DNA from: CAISCU01 sp051861545
GTDB taxonomy: Bacteria; Bacteroidota; Bacteroidia; UKL13-3
Length of the DNA stretch: 64,000 bases
Direction: 5' to 3'
Assembly: GCA_051861545.1 (NCBI GenBank)
Contig: JBIMKP010000023.1
Coordinates: 1-64,000 of the forward strand
Shown here piece after piece: positions 7,944 through 16,030 of this stretch (positions are counted from its first letter, which is position 1; each line of letters opens with the position of its first letter). The position numbers and the translations under genes are program-made. A model generated the notes under the pieces. It had not been told where the DNA came from and ran no database searches. It saw only the letters and a program-made list of their open reading frames with translations.

Positions 7944-9260
7944 ATGGGAAATCTAAAACAGAAATTTGCAGACAAGGCACTCCCTTTATCAGCTGAAATT
8001 AAGCAATTTGTGAAAGAAAATGCTAATGTAGCGTTAGGGACATTCACCGTGGAAGATGTATATGCGGGTATGAAAGGTGTAATTGGTTTATTAACTGAAA
8101 CATCTTTATTAGACGCTAACGAAGGAATTCGTTTCAGGGGTTATTCAATTCCTGAATTAAGAAAATTCTTACCAAAAGTTCCGGGTGGTACCGAGCCTCT
8201 TCCTGAAGGTCTGTTTCATTTGATGTTAATTGGTGAAATGCCAACTTATGAAGATGTACTTGCCATTCAAGAAGATTGGGAAAGTAGAGCAGAGGTTCCA
8301 AAACATGTTTATGATACCATTGATGCTTTGCCTATTACAGCTCATCCAATGACTCAATTCAGTATTGGAATCATGGCAATGCAAACAGATTCATTATTTG
8401 CTAAAGCTTATAGAGATGGTATCAACAAAAAAGATTATTGGGATCCAACTTATGAAGATGTTTGTAATTTATTAGCTCGTTTACCTAGAGTAGCAGCTTA
8501 TATTTATAGAAGAACTTACAAAAACGGCGAACACATTGCTGCTGATCCAAATTTAGATTGGGCTGCAAACTTTGCCCATATGTTGGGTTACAACGAAAAT
8601 GAGTTTTATAAATTAATGCGTCTATACCTTACCATTCATGCCGACCATGAAGGAGGAAACGTATCTGCTCATACAACTCACTTAGTAGGTTCTGCATTAA
8701 GTGATCCTTATTTGGCATTTTCTGCGGCAATGAATGGCTTAGCAGGTCCTTTACATGGATTAGCAAACCAAGAAGTAATTCGTTGGGTGCTTGAATTAAG
8801 AGAAGAAATTGGTCAAAACCCAACTAAAGATCAAATTGCTGCTTATATCCATAAAACTTTAGCAGATGGTAAAGTTGTTCCTGGATACGGACATGCTGTT
8901 TTAAGAAAAACCGACCCTAGGTTCTTAGCACAACAAGAATTTGCTAAAACTTATATGCCTGAAGATGAATTAGTAAATATTGTTTGGAATATTTATGAAG
9001 TTGCTCCTCCAATTTTAGAAAATACAGGAAAAATCAAAAATCCTTGGCCAAATGTTGATGCCCATTCTGGTGCATTATTGTTACATTATGGTTTAAATGA
9101 ATACGATTTCTACACTGTATTATTTGGTGTATCAAGAGCTTTAGGTGTTATGGCTTCATTGTTATGGGATAGAACTTTAGGTACTCCTTTAGAAAGACCA
9201 AAATCTGTAACTTACGAATGGCTTAAAACTGCTGTTTCTGTTAGAAAAACAGCTATTTAA
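7944..9260 (+). CDS. gltA: Citrate (Si)-synthase, mitochondrial/eukaryote-type
   Basis: Condenses oxaloacetate and acetyl-CoA to citrate, the entry step of the TCA cycle. The 438-residue protein carries the catalytic triad in conserved context: H271 (LHGLANQE), H317 (PGYGHAVLRKTDPR) and D372 (NPWPNVDAHSG). Stretches such as HADHEGGNVSAHT, VGSALSDPYLAFSAAMNG and YTVLFGVSRALGV are near-identical to animal mitochondrial citrate synthase and differ from the hexameric NADH-sensitive type of enterobacteria. It is therefore expected to be a dimer without NADH allostery (inference from the family). It is a single-gene unit with its own terminator at 9277-9307. The start is ATG, with residues 1-30 forming a helical N-terminal part aligned with the mature mitochondrial enzyme. 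Confidence 0.97.
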   Translation: MGNLKQKFADKALPLSAEIKQFVKENANVALGTFTVEDVYAGMKGVIGLLTETSLLDANEGIRFRGYSIPELRKFLPKVPGGTEPLPEGLFHLMLIGEMPTYEDVLAIQEDWESRAEVPKHVYDTIDALPITAHPMTQFSIGIMAMQTDSLFAKAYRDGINKKDYWDPTYEDVCNLLARLPRVAAYIYRRTYKNGEHIAADPNLDWAANFAHMLGYNENEFYKLMRLYLTIHADHEGGNVSAHTTHLVGSALSDPYLAFSAAMNGLAGPLHGLANQEVIRWVLELREEIGQNPTKDQIAAYIHKTLADGKVVPGYGHAVLRKTDPRFLAQQEFAKTYMPEDELVNIVWNIYEVAPPILENTGKIKNPWPNVDAHSGALLLHYGLNEYDFYTVLFGVSRALGVMASLLWDRTLGTPLERPKSVTYEWLKTAVSVRKTAI

Positions 9261-9276
9261 TTCTAAAAATAATTCT

Positions 9277-9307
9277 AAAAAGCGCAGTTCTCTGCGCTTT
9301 TTTTTTG
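9277..9307 (+). terminator. Rho-independent terminator after citrate synthase
   Basis: AGCGCAG (9281-9287) and CTGCGCT (9292-9298) form a perfect 7-bp stem with a TTCT loop, extended by A/T pairs and followed by a run of about ten T. It begins about 17 bp after the gltA stop. Confidence 0.9.
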
Positions 9308-9389
9308 CGTATTGGTAAGATTTTTGCAGAGATTTTTACATTCTAATATTAAACTTCTTTATTGAACTTGATTATTCTAAATTTGAACC

Positions 9390-9893
9390 ATGAGAAAATG
9401 TCTCTTTATATTAGTAGGAATTAGTTTAAGTATTTTTAGCTCATGTGGAGTATATTCACATTCGGGAGCTTCAATTCCAGCAGATGCTAAAACTTTTAGT
9501 GTAAATTATATTGTAAATAATGCAAGTATTGTAGCACCAACATTAAGTCAGGTTTTTACTGAAAAAATTAAAACCAAATTCATTAACGAAACTGGCTTAA
9601 AACTCACAACTGGTGAAGGTGATTTGCATTTTTATGGCAAAATTACTGATTATAAAACAGCACCTTCTGCTATTCAAGGAAACCAAACTACAGCAGTAAA
9701 CCGTTTAACTGTTAGCGTTGAAATTACTTTCGAAAACAGATTAGATCCTACAAAAAACTTCAACCAAACGTTTACCAACTTTACCGATTTTGATGCTCAA
9801 CAAAACTTTGCAACGGTTGAACAAGGATTAATTGTAAAAGTAACTGATGGCTTAGTTCAAGACATTTTTAATAAGGCATTTATCAATTGGTAA
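9390..9893 (+). CDS. LptE-like lipoprotein (LPS assembly)
   Basis: A 167-residue lipoprotein whose lipobox (IFSSCG, Cys about residue 19) follows a short hydrophobic signal. The body matches the layout of the LptE family as found in Bacteroidota: a Y-S-H-S-G-A segment just after the lipidated cysteine, an alpha/beta fold, and a conserved end with TDGLVQDIFNKAF. LptE plugs the LptD barrel that inserts lipopolysaccharide into the outer membrane. Its position just before the 905-residue protein and secG matches the neighbourhood known in this phylum. LptD itself is not in the window. A TAAATTTG element ends 4 bp before the ATG; if it is a real -7 box the transcript would have almost no leader. 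Confidence 0.8.
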   Translation: MRKCLFILVGISLSIFSSCGVYSHSGASIPADAKTFSVNYIVNNASIVAPTLSQVFTEKIKTKFINETGLKLTTGEGDLHFYGKITDYKTAPSAIQGNQTTAVNRLTVSVEITFENRLDPTKNFNQTFTNFTDFDAQQNFATVEQGLIVKVTDGLVQDIFNKAFINW

Positions 9894-9944
9894 TCACCCA
9901 GAAAAAAAGAATTTTCACTATATTGCCATTCAATTTAAATCTTT

Positions 9945-12662
9945 TTGAATAAACACGATTTCACAAACTTAGTAAAAAGCCCTAAAAACATTGGGAATGA
10001 ACAAGTTGAGCCTTTAAAGCAACTTGTAAAGGAATTTCCATACTTTTCTATTGGCCATAATTTACTTGTGAAAGCTTTACATAATTCGCAACATTATGAG
10101 TACGACAAGTATTTAGAAGCAGCTTCTTTACTTTCGGGTGATAGATCTGTTTTATATAATCTTGTTCATGATTTGCCATTAGAAAAGAAATCTATTACCA
10201 TTCAAGATAAGAATTTTAAACCTGAATTTAATCAAAAGCCAATTATTGAAGTTCCTACAATTCAAGAAGTTATTCCAGCTTCAGAACCTGGAATTGTTAA
10301 TAGTTCAAGTAATGAAATTTTAGCTGATTTTAAATTTGAGGAAGAATTAGCTCCAGAGCTGATTTCAACTTCAAATCAAATTGAAGAAATAAAAGAAAAT
10401 ATTCTTCCAATTATTGAGGAAAAGGTAATTGAAATTCCAACAGAACGATTGATTATTCCTGAACCTATTTTGGAAAAACCTATTGTTACTGAAAAGCTAT
10501 TTGAACCAGAAAATCCTAAATTAATTGAAAGTACCGGTAAATTAATCCGATTTGTTAATCCAAATTCTATTAATCAACCTGTTTCTTTTAATATTCATGA
10601 TGAAGATATTTTAAGTGGCTTTGATATTTCAACACTAGAGGAAGAAAATCAGGAGAAAGAACCATTAAGCATTCAAGTTCCAGATTTAGAATTAAATAAA
10701 CCACAAATAGAAAGTAAAATATCTATTGAAGAAAATTTCGAATCAATCACAAAAAATTCATTCGAAAATAATATTGAGCCAATAATTGAATCAATTCCTA
10801 ATGATATTATTTCAAATAAGCCAGAGGAAATAATTTCTGAAATAGAAAACTCAATTCCAATTTCTTCGCTTATTGAAACTGTAGAAGAAAAGGCAAATGC
10901 AATTCAAACTACTACAATTTTTGAACCTGTTGAAGAAAAAGTAAATAAACAAAATACTCCTAAGAAAGAGGTTGAATATTTTACCCAATCAACAGATGAT
11001 TTCTTAAAATGGCTTCAAAGCAAAAATAAAACCCAAGAAACACTTGTTAGTGAATCTACTGAAAAACAAGAAATTGAATCTAATTTAATTGATACTTCTA
11101 AATCTCAAAATATAGAATCAGAGAAAATAGAAGAGAGAAATTTAGTTATAGAGCAGCAAGATGTTGAAGCTGAAAAGCAAGAAGAAATCATTGAAACTCC
11201 TATTATTAAAATAGGGCAAAAAGATGATGTTATAATTGGTGTTTTCCATCAGGATTATGCAGAAAAAGCTAATGAATTACTGAATTCTACTATTATTGAT
11301 GAAGTTAATCTTAAAGCAAAACTTTTTGAAGAAGAAAAAGCCAAAGCTGAGGCTGAACTTCTGCAAATTGAAGAAACTCGCAAATTAGAAGAACTTCAAA
11401 AAATAGAAGAAAAACGAATTCAAGATGAACTTCTGCAAATTGAAGACAAACGCAAACGAGAAGAACTTCAAAAAATAGAAGAAAAACGAATTCAAGATGA
11501 ACTTCTGCAAATTGAAGAAACTCGCAAACTAGAGGAACTTCAAAAAATAGAAGAAAAACGAATCCAAGATGAACTTCTGCAAATTGAAGAAACCCGTAAA
11601 CTAGCAGAACTTCAAAAAATTGCAGATATAGAATCTAATGAAGTAATTGAGACTGTAGAAATAGCACCTTTACAATCTGAAAAAGAAATTGTTCAAATAA
11701 CTAAAGAAGAAATACTTGTTAAAGCTGATGAAAAGCTTATTCCTACTGAAATAACTGAGGCACCTTCTTCAATATTAGAAGCTTTAAAAGATATTCCTGA
11801 GCTTTCTGAGAAAGCAGAAAACAGCATTGCTGAACAGAATCAAATTATTGAACCTGTTCAAATTTCTAATCCAGTTTTCACCTTTCCTTTCAGAGATAAA
11901 AAAGAAGAAAATCAATTACTTGAAAGTTTAAAAAATCACGATGTAAATGAGCTTTTATCAGTTGTTTATAAGAAATTAACTTATTCAGATAAAAGTTTTA
12001 ATAAAGGATTTGATTTAACTTTTGGTGAAGGAAAACCTGAATTAGCTGGAAAACTTTCAATTCCAGAACCTGAACCAATTTATATTGGTGATGAGGAAGA
12101 AGAAATAGAGAATTCAATAAATGTAGAAAATTCTATAAGCATTGAAAAAATAGAACTTGAGGGAGAAACTTCAACAGTAATTGAAGAAACTACAGATATA
12201 ATTGAAGAAACTACATCATCAAATGATGAAGATTCCGAAAAGGTAATTGTTGAAACACCAAAAACTAAAGTAGTTCAAGAAAAACCTAAAGAAAAAGTAG
12301 CAGAAAAAATTCATCATATTACTTCGGTTTTTGAATTAAAACCTGAAAAATATAAACAAGAAAATATCCAAAAAGCTAAAAAAGATCCTGAAGTTGAATC
12401 GATTTTAGATAAATTTTTAAGGGAAAATCCAGTAATAACACGACCAAAAGCAGAGTTCTACAGCCCAATAAATATGGCACGTCAGAGCGCTGAGGAAAGT
12501 GAAGAAATGGTAAGTGAAACCTTGGCTCAAATTTATGTAAGGCAGGGACTCTATAAAAAGGCAATTTTAACTTATGAAAAATTAGTGTTGCTTTATCCCG
12601 ACAAAAAGACGTATTTCGCAAGCCTGATAGACCAAATCAGAAACAGTAATAACTTAGACTAG
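9945..12662 (+). CDS. Large Glu-rich repeat protein with conserved ends, unknown function
   Basis: A 905-residue protein with two folded-looking ends separated by a long acidic, probably disordered or coiled-coil middle. Residues 1-75 (FPYFSIGHNLLVKALH, then YDKYLEAASLLSGDRS) are helical and look conserved. The C-terminal 55 residues (ETLAQIYVRQGLYKKAILTYEKL) look like one tetratricopeptide hairpin. The middle is rich in Glu, Ile and Lys and contains a 24-residue unit (ELLQIEETRKL, EELQKIEEKRIQD) repeated nearly four times. There is no signal peptide, so it is probably cytoplasmic. The frame is open only from 9939, so TTG at 9945 is the likely start. It sits 3 bp before secG, suggesting an operon and possibly an envelope or secretion role, but the function is unknown. 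Confidence 0.85.
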   Translation: MNKHDFTNLVKSPKNIGNEQVEPLKQLVKEFPYFSIGHNLLVKALHNSQHYEYDKYLEAASLLSGDRSVLYNLVHDLPLEKKSITIQDKNFKPEFNQKPIIEVPTIQEVIPASEPGIVNSSSNEILADFKFEEELAPELISTSNQIEEIKENILPIIEEKVIEIPTERLIIPEPILEKPIVTEKLFEPENPKLIESTGKLIRFVNPNSINQPVSFNIHDEDILSGFDISTLEEENQEKEPLSIQVPDLELNKPQIESKISIEENFESITKNSFENNIEPIIESIPNDIISNKPEEIISEIENSIPISSLIETVEEKANAIQTTTIFEPVEEKVNKQNTPKKEVEYFTQSTDDFLKWLQSKNKTQETLVSESTEKQEIESNLIDTSKSQNIESEKIEERNLVIEQQDVEAEKQEEIIETPIIKIGQKDDVIIGVFHQDYAEKANELLNSTIIDEVNLKAKLFEEEKAKAEAELLQIEETRKLEELQKIEEKRIQDELLQIEDKRKREELQKIEEKRIQDELLQIEETRKLEELQKIEEKRIQDELLQIEETRKLAELQKIADIESNEVIETVEIAPLQSEKEIVQITKEEILVKADEKLIPTEITEAPSSILEALKDIPELSEKAENSIAEQNQIIEPVQISNPVFTFPFRDKKEENQLLESLKNHDVNELLSVVYKKLTYSDKSFNKGFDLTFGEGKPELAGKLSIPEPEPIYIGDEEEEIENSINVENSISIEKIELEGETSTVIEETTDIIEETTSSNDEDSEKVIVETPKTKVVQEKPKEKVAEKIHHITSVFELKPEKYKQENIQKAKKDPEVESILDKFLRENPVITRPKAEFYSPINMARQSAEESEEMVSETLAQIYVRQGLYKKAILTYEKLVLLYPDKKTYFASLIDQIRNSNNLD
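11355..11630 (+). repeat. 72-bp tandem repeat, about 3.8 copies, inside the 905-aa gene
   Basis: Copies begin at 11355, 11427, 11499 and 11571, each with GAACTTCTGCAAATTGAAG, spaced exactly 72 bp. The last copy is partial and diverges after about 11620. Copies differ at a few positions (for example ACTCGC, ACAAACGC, ACCCGT), so the array is not freshly duplicated. In protein it is a 24-residue charged helical unit, compatible with a coiled coil or single alpha-helix. Confidence 0.95.
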
Positions 12663-12665
12663 ATT

Positions 12666-13043
12666 ATGTTGACAATCATTCTTATCCTGATTATTTTAGC
12701 CGCCATCTTATTAATTGGCGTAGTATTAATTCAAAACCCTAAAGGTGGAATCGCTGCAAACTTTGTGGCTCCAACTCAAATTATGGGTGTAAAAAAGAGC
12801 ACAGATGTAATTGAAAAAGCAACTTGGGTATTTGCAGTTGCCTTAATCGTATTATCTCTTGCTTCAAATTTCTTCAGACCTAGCCAAGCAAGCACAGAAA
12901 ATGTGAATGAGTCTAGAATCAAAGAAACTATTGAAAACGTGAATGTGCCTGCTGCACCAGCACAAACTCCTCCTCCTGCAGGAGCTGCAACGCAAGAGCA
13001 AGCTGCCGGTGCCGGAGCTGCAACTCAAGAACAAGCAAAATAA
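12666..13043 (+). CDS. secG: Preprotein translocase subunit SecG
   Basis: A small subunit of the SecYEG inner-membrane translocon. It has two membrane helices (residues 1-22 and about 55-77) joined by the conserved loop with LIQNPKGGIAA and VKKSTDVIEKATW. The 125-residue length includes an Ala/Pro/Gln-rich C-terminal tail with a near repeat (GAATQEQAAGA, GAATQEQAK), common in Bacteroidota SecG and probably disordered. It follows the 905-residue gene by 3 bp and is closed by a strong terminator at 13059-13092. In many Bacteroidota groES follows directly; here it lies 3 kb away. Confidence 0.93.
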   Translation: MLTIILILIILAAILLIGVVLIQNPKGGIAANFVAPTQIMGVKKSTDVIEKATWVFAVALIVLSLASNFFRPSQASTENVNESRIKETIENVNVPAAPAQTPPPAGAATQEQAAGAGAATQEQAK

Positions 13044-13058
13044 TTTTACAAAATATTT

Positions 13059-13092
13059 AAAAGCCTGTTGAAATGATTCAACAGGCTTTTTT
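13059..13092 (+). terminator. Rho-independent terminator after secG
   Basis: AGCCTGTTGAA (13062-13072) and TTCAACAGGCT (13077-13087) form a perfect 11-bp stem with a 4-nt loop, followed by six T. Confidence 0.95.
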
Positions 13093-13620
13093 GCGTTTTA
13101 TTGAGCTACTTAAAAGAAATATCAAAGCCTATTGAAACTATATTTTCAGCAAATTATTAGCTTTTTAAACAGGCACTTTAAGTTCAAATGAAGGATTGTA
13201 TTTCAATAAAATTCCTCTACAATGAAAAGAAATCTATATCAATCCTAAGGCTTTAACCTAGAATATGTATTAGATTTTCTATTACTGGTCAAAATACCTT
13301 TGAAATTGGACGTAAACTCAGTTTCCCTCATGCACCATTCTAGTTCAGTATGCTTTACTCACCAAACTGCCAATTTCTTGGGTCTTTTACCCCTCACTAC
13401 GAATTCCAATGCATAATCTGGGTTTAATTTGGCAAAGGCTGTTTTAGCATTATACGAATTTCAAAAAGTTCTATTTCTAAAATCTTAAGAATTCTAAACT
13501 AGAAAATTGATTTTTAATAGGAACTAAACTTGATGAAATTCAATGCTTATAATGATATCAAAAGTAATTGCTCTAATCACTTTTGATAGTATTAAACATG
13601 ACTAGTAAATAAACTGAAGA
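13093..13620. other. Intergenic region with coding remnant between secG and the barrel protein
   Basis: About 530 bp without an intact gene. On the minus strand one frame from 13460 down to 13245 is coding-like but broken by a TGA (see the separate pseudogene entry). The rest is AT-rich and shows no strong hairpin or promoter match. No terminator for the minus-strand gene ending at 13621 is obvious. Confidence 0.5.
13245..13460 (-). pseudogene. Possible gene remnant, frame interrupted by one TGA
   Basis: Read on the minus strand, 33 codons (NSYNAKTAFAKLNPDYAL, then EFVVRGKRPKKLAVW) run into TGA at 13359-13361. The same frame then stays open for 37 codons (through TEFTSNFKGILTSNR) to TAG at 13245-13247. 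There is no start codon, and a TGA lies just upstream at 13461. The composition of the first half, balanced with few Ile/Asn/Lys runs, looks protein-like rather than random AT-rich DNA. I cannot name the family. TGA ends several other genes in the window, so recoding is not implied. It is most likely the decayed C-terminus of an inserted or lost gene, but chance is possible. Confidence 0.35.
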
Positions 13621-15297
13621 TTAGAATCTTTTTCTCAAGTAAAAATTCAATCCAACAGCTATCGGTTTTTCTTGAATCCAATTTTTATTATCGATAACAG
13701 AACTCAAACCCAATTTAAATTGAGGCATCAAACCTAATTGAACACTATTATTTATTCTGTAATTAACAGCAGGAGCAATATTTATAAATGAGCTTCCTTT
13801 TAAAAATGGAAAACTATTTTTGTCATTTACATTCAACAAACCAACCATTGCTGGATCTGGCATATATGCATTAACTGAGGTTAAAAATGCAAAACTATAC
13901 CCCAACATAAAATCGAAACCTATCTTTTTGTCAGTTAAAATAGAGTAGGTAATCCAAATTGGAATTTCTGTAAAGCTATATTTATTTACAGCTGTTTTTA
14001 CATGTCCTTCAATAATTGAATCAGTTGGATGCAAATACAAATTTTGAGATTGAATTTGTCCAAAAGTATCAGCAATTGGGTTTGCTAAATCGTAATGCAA
14101 AGATTGTTTAATATTAGTGATTTGAATTCCAGAAGAAATCATCCAATGATTATTTACATGATAGTTTAAAAGAAATCCTCCAGACCAATCAACAGATGCT
14201 TTTTCCAATTTGGTTCTTAAATCAAACACCTTATTTAAATCGTAAATACTTGAACTTGGTTTACTCAAAAGCATTTCGGTTCTATAAACACCCACAATTG
14301 CAGAAATAGAGAACTTTCCTGGTTTATCGTCTTCGCTTTCATAATTTTCTGTAATAACTTCTTGGGTTCTTACAATAGAATCCTTATCAAATTTAATTTG
14401 AACATCATCTAATTTAATTTTAGTACTAACATCTTGCAGCTCACGCACTTCTTCTTTTATAGGATTTGGCTTTTCAATAGTTTGAGCTAATTGCGGAGAA
14501 TTTACAGATTGTTTGGTGTTCAAATCAACAGGAGGAATTACAGAAACAGGAGAAGTAGCATTTGGACCTAAATCAGAGGATTGATTTTTTGCTTTTGAAG
14601 ATTTTGCCCCCAAAGCAATTGTACGTGTTGCAAGAGCTGAGTTTGAAATAGTCTTTCCTGAAGATTTTTTTGCCTTGGATCTTTTAGCTGAACTCTTGGC
14701 AGATGTTGATACGGATACAGATTTTTTTGCAGTAGAATTCTCTGAAGCAGCGTTTTCAGAAGCAATATTTTCAGAATTAGAATTTTCAGCTGCTGTATTT
14801 TCAGAAACTGAATTTTGTTTTGTCTCCTCATTAGTTAATGAGGAGTTTTTTATTTTTTGTTGGTTTGAAGATTCTTCTTGGGTAGAAGATTCCACTTCAT
14901 TTAGTTTTTGTTGATTAGTAAGAGGCAATTGATTTTCAACTTTTTGAGGTCTATTTACAATTGCTATAGAATTATCTGAAGAATTACCTGGAAAATAGAA
15001 TCTGCTTGCAATAAATCCGAGACTCAATGCAGTTAAGAAAATTCCAGTAAACCAGAAAGCAAGGATTCTTTTTTTATTTCTTTCTTGAGGTAATTGAGCC
15101 TCAATATTTGTCCAAGTTTGTTCAGAAACTGGTAGAGAAAAGTCTTCAAATTTGGCACGCAAAGTTGGCTCAAAGGAATCTGTATCTAATTCCTTTTCCA
15201 ATTTAGCCCATAAAGAATCGGATGGTTTTGTTTCCAATTCCGACATTTTGGCTTTGATGGACTCCTCGAACTTATTTTGCTTCTTCAAAAGGCTCAT
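13621..15297 (-). CDS. Anti-sigma-like membrane protein fused to an outer-membrane beta-barrel domain
   Basis: A 558-residue protein with an unusual layout. Residues 1-75 hold two copies of a helical motif (F-E-x-S-I-K-A-K-M...P-x-D-S-L-W-x-K-L-E-x-E-L and F-E-P-T-L-R-A-K-F...W-T-N-I-E-A-Q-L), expected in the cytoplasm. Residues 78-99 form one transmembrane helix. Residues 100-327 are a low-complexity Ser/Ala/Asn/Lys-rich linker with SEN[T/I/A]A repeats. Residues 328-558 look like an outer-membrane beta-barrel of the porin-like kind and end in NFYLRKRF with a terminal Phe, the usual barrel signal. The gene overlaps the upstream ECF sigma gene by 26 bp, so the N-terminus probably controls that sigma factor. 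The domain calls are pattern reading; coupling across the envelope is inference. Confidence 0.8.
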   Translation of the reverse strand: MSLLKKQNKFEESIKAKMSELETKPSDSLWAKLEKELDTDSFEPTLRAKFEDFSLPVSEQTWTNIEAQLPQERNKKRILAFWFTGIFLTALSLGFIASRFYFPGNSSDNSIAIVNRPQKVENQLPLTNQQKLNEVESSTQEESSNQQKIKNSSLTNEETKQNSVSENTAAENSNSENIASENAASENSTAKKSVSVSTSAKSSAKRSKAKKSSGKTISNSALATRTIALGAKSSKAKNQSSDLGPNATSPVSVIPPVDLNTKQSVNSPQLAQTIEKPNPIKEEVRELQDVSTKIKLDDVQIKFDKDSIVRTQEVITENYESEDDKPGKFSISAIVGVYRTEMLLSKPSSSIYDLNKVFDLRTKLEKASVDWSGGFLLNYHVNNHWMISSGIQITNIKQSLHYDLANPIADTFGQIQSQNLYLHPTDSIIEGHVKTAVNKYSFTEIPIWITYSILTDKKIGFDFMLGYSFAFLTSVNAYMPDPAMVGLLNVNDKNSFPFLKGSSFINIAPAVNYRINNSVQLGLMPQFKLGLSSVIDNKNWIQEKPIAVGLNFYLRKRF

Positions 15298-15835
15298 TTA
15301 AAATCTGATAATGTTTTGCCAGTAAACCTTGCATAAATTGCTTAGCCCTGGAATATTGAGACTTACTAGTGCCAACAGCAATTCCCAACTGTTCTGAAAT
15401 TTCCTTGTGCGTATACCCTTCTATGGCGTAAAGGTTAAAGATTACTCTATAACCTTCGGGCATATGTTGCACAAGTGCCAAAATTTCTTTGGCGGATATT
15501 TTTTCAAGAATATTATCTTGATAAACAGCATCGATATCCTCTTTATCAAGGTCTTCTTGAAACTTCCGACTTCTGTGTTTATAATGATTAATGGCATTGT
15601 AAACCATTACTCTTCTAACCCAGCCTTCGAAACTCCCCTCCCCTTTGAACTTTGAAATGCCTTGGAAAACTTTCAAAAAACCTTCCTGTAGCATATCTTC
15701 AGCCTCAGCCCTATCTTTGGCATAACGCATGCATACCCCTAACATCTTACCAGCAAAATGCTCGTAAAGTTGTTTTTGGCTGCTCCTTTTTCCATCTATG
15801 CAGCCTTGGATTACGTCATGTTCATCAATAGGCAT
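15272..15835 (-). CDS. ECF-type RNA polymerase sigma factor (sigma-70 family)
   Basis: About 187 residues with the two sigma domains of extracytoplasmic-function factors. Region 2 (about 20-85) includes CMRYAKDRAEAEDMLQEGFLKVF and FKGEGSFEGWVRRVMVYNAI; region 4 (about 125-175) has the helix-turn-helix EGYTHKEISEQLGIAVGTSKSQYSRAK, written here in parts only. It directs RNA polymerase to a dedicated promoter set. The frame extends to a GTG at 15841, but ATG at 15835 gives the more natural start. The next gene begins before this one ends (26-bp overlap), strong evidence for translational coupling with a membrane partner. Targets are unknown; such sigma factors usually drive their own operon. Confidence 0.9.
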   Translation of the reverse strand: MPIDEHDVIQGCIDGKRSSQKQLYEHFAGKMLGVCMRYAKDRAEAEDMLQEGFLKVFQGISKFKGEGSFEGWVRRVMVYNAINHYKHRSRKFQEDLDKEDIDAVYQDNILEKISAKEILALVQHMPEGYRVIFNLYAIEGYTHKEISEQLGIAVGTSKSQYSRAKQFMQGLLAKHYQILNEPFEEAK

Positions 15836-16030
15836 AAGCACTCACTTATTTAACAAGTCAAAATTAATTTTTCTAAGGTTGTATGAAAGGTAAAAATAGA
15901 TAAATTGTCAATATATCCGACATTTTAACGCAAATTGTAAGCGGTTTAAGTAAAAATGTCAGCCACAACCAAATGGCACATCTCTTGCTATTTACCATTT
16001 GTATTTTAAAACTAAATTAAAACAAAGTAT

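Noticed and set aside
13359..13361. TGA recoding in the remnant frame
   Set aside because: zapA, mreC and other genes in the window end with TGA, so TGA is a normal stop here.
15836..16030. Possible CIRCE operator upstream of groES
   Set aside because: Only one half-site-like GCACTC word (15837-15842) is found; the second inverted half at 9-bp spacing is missing.
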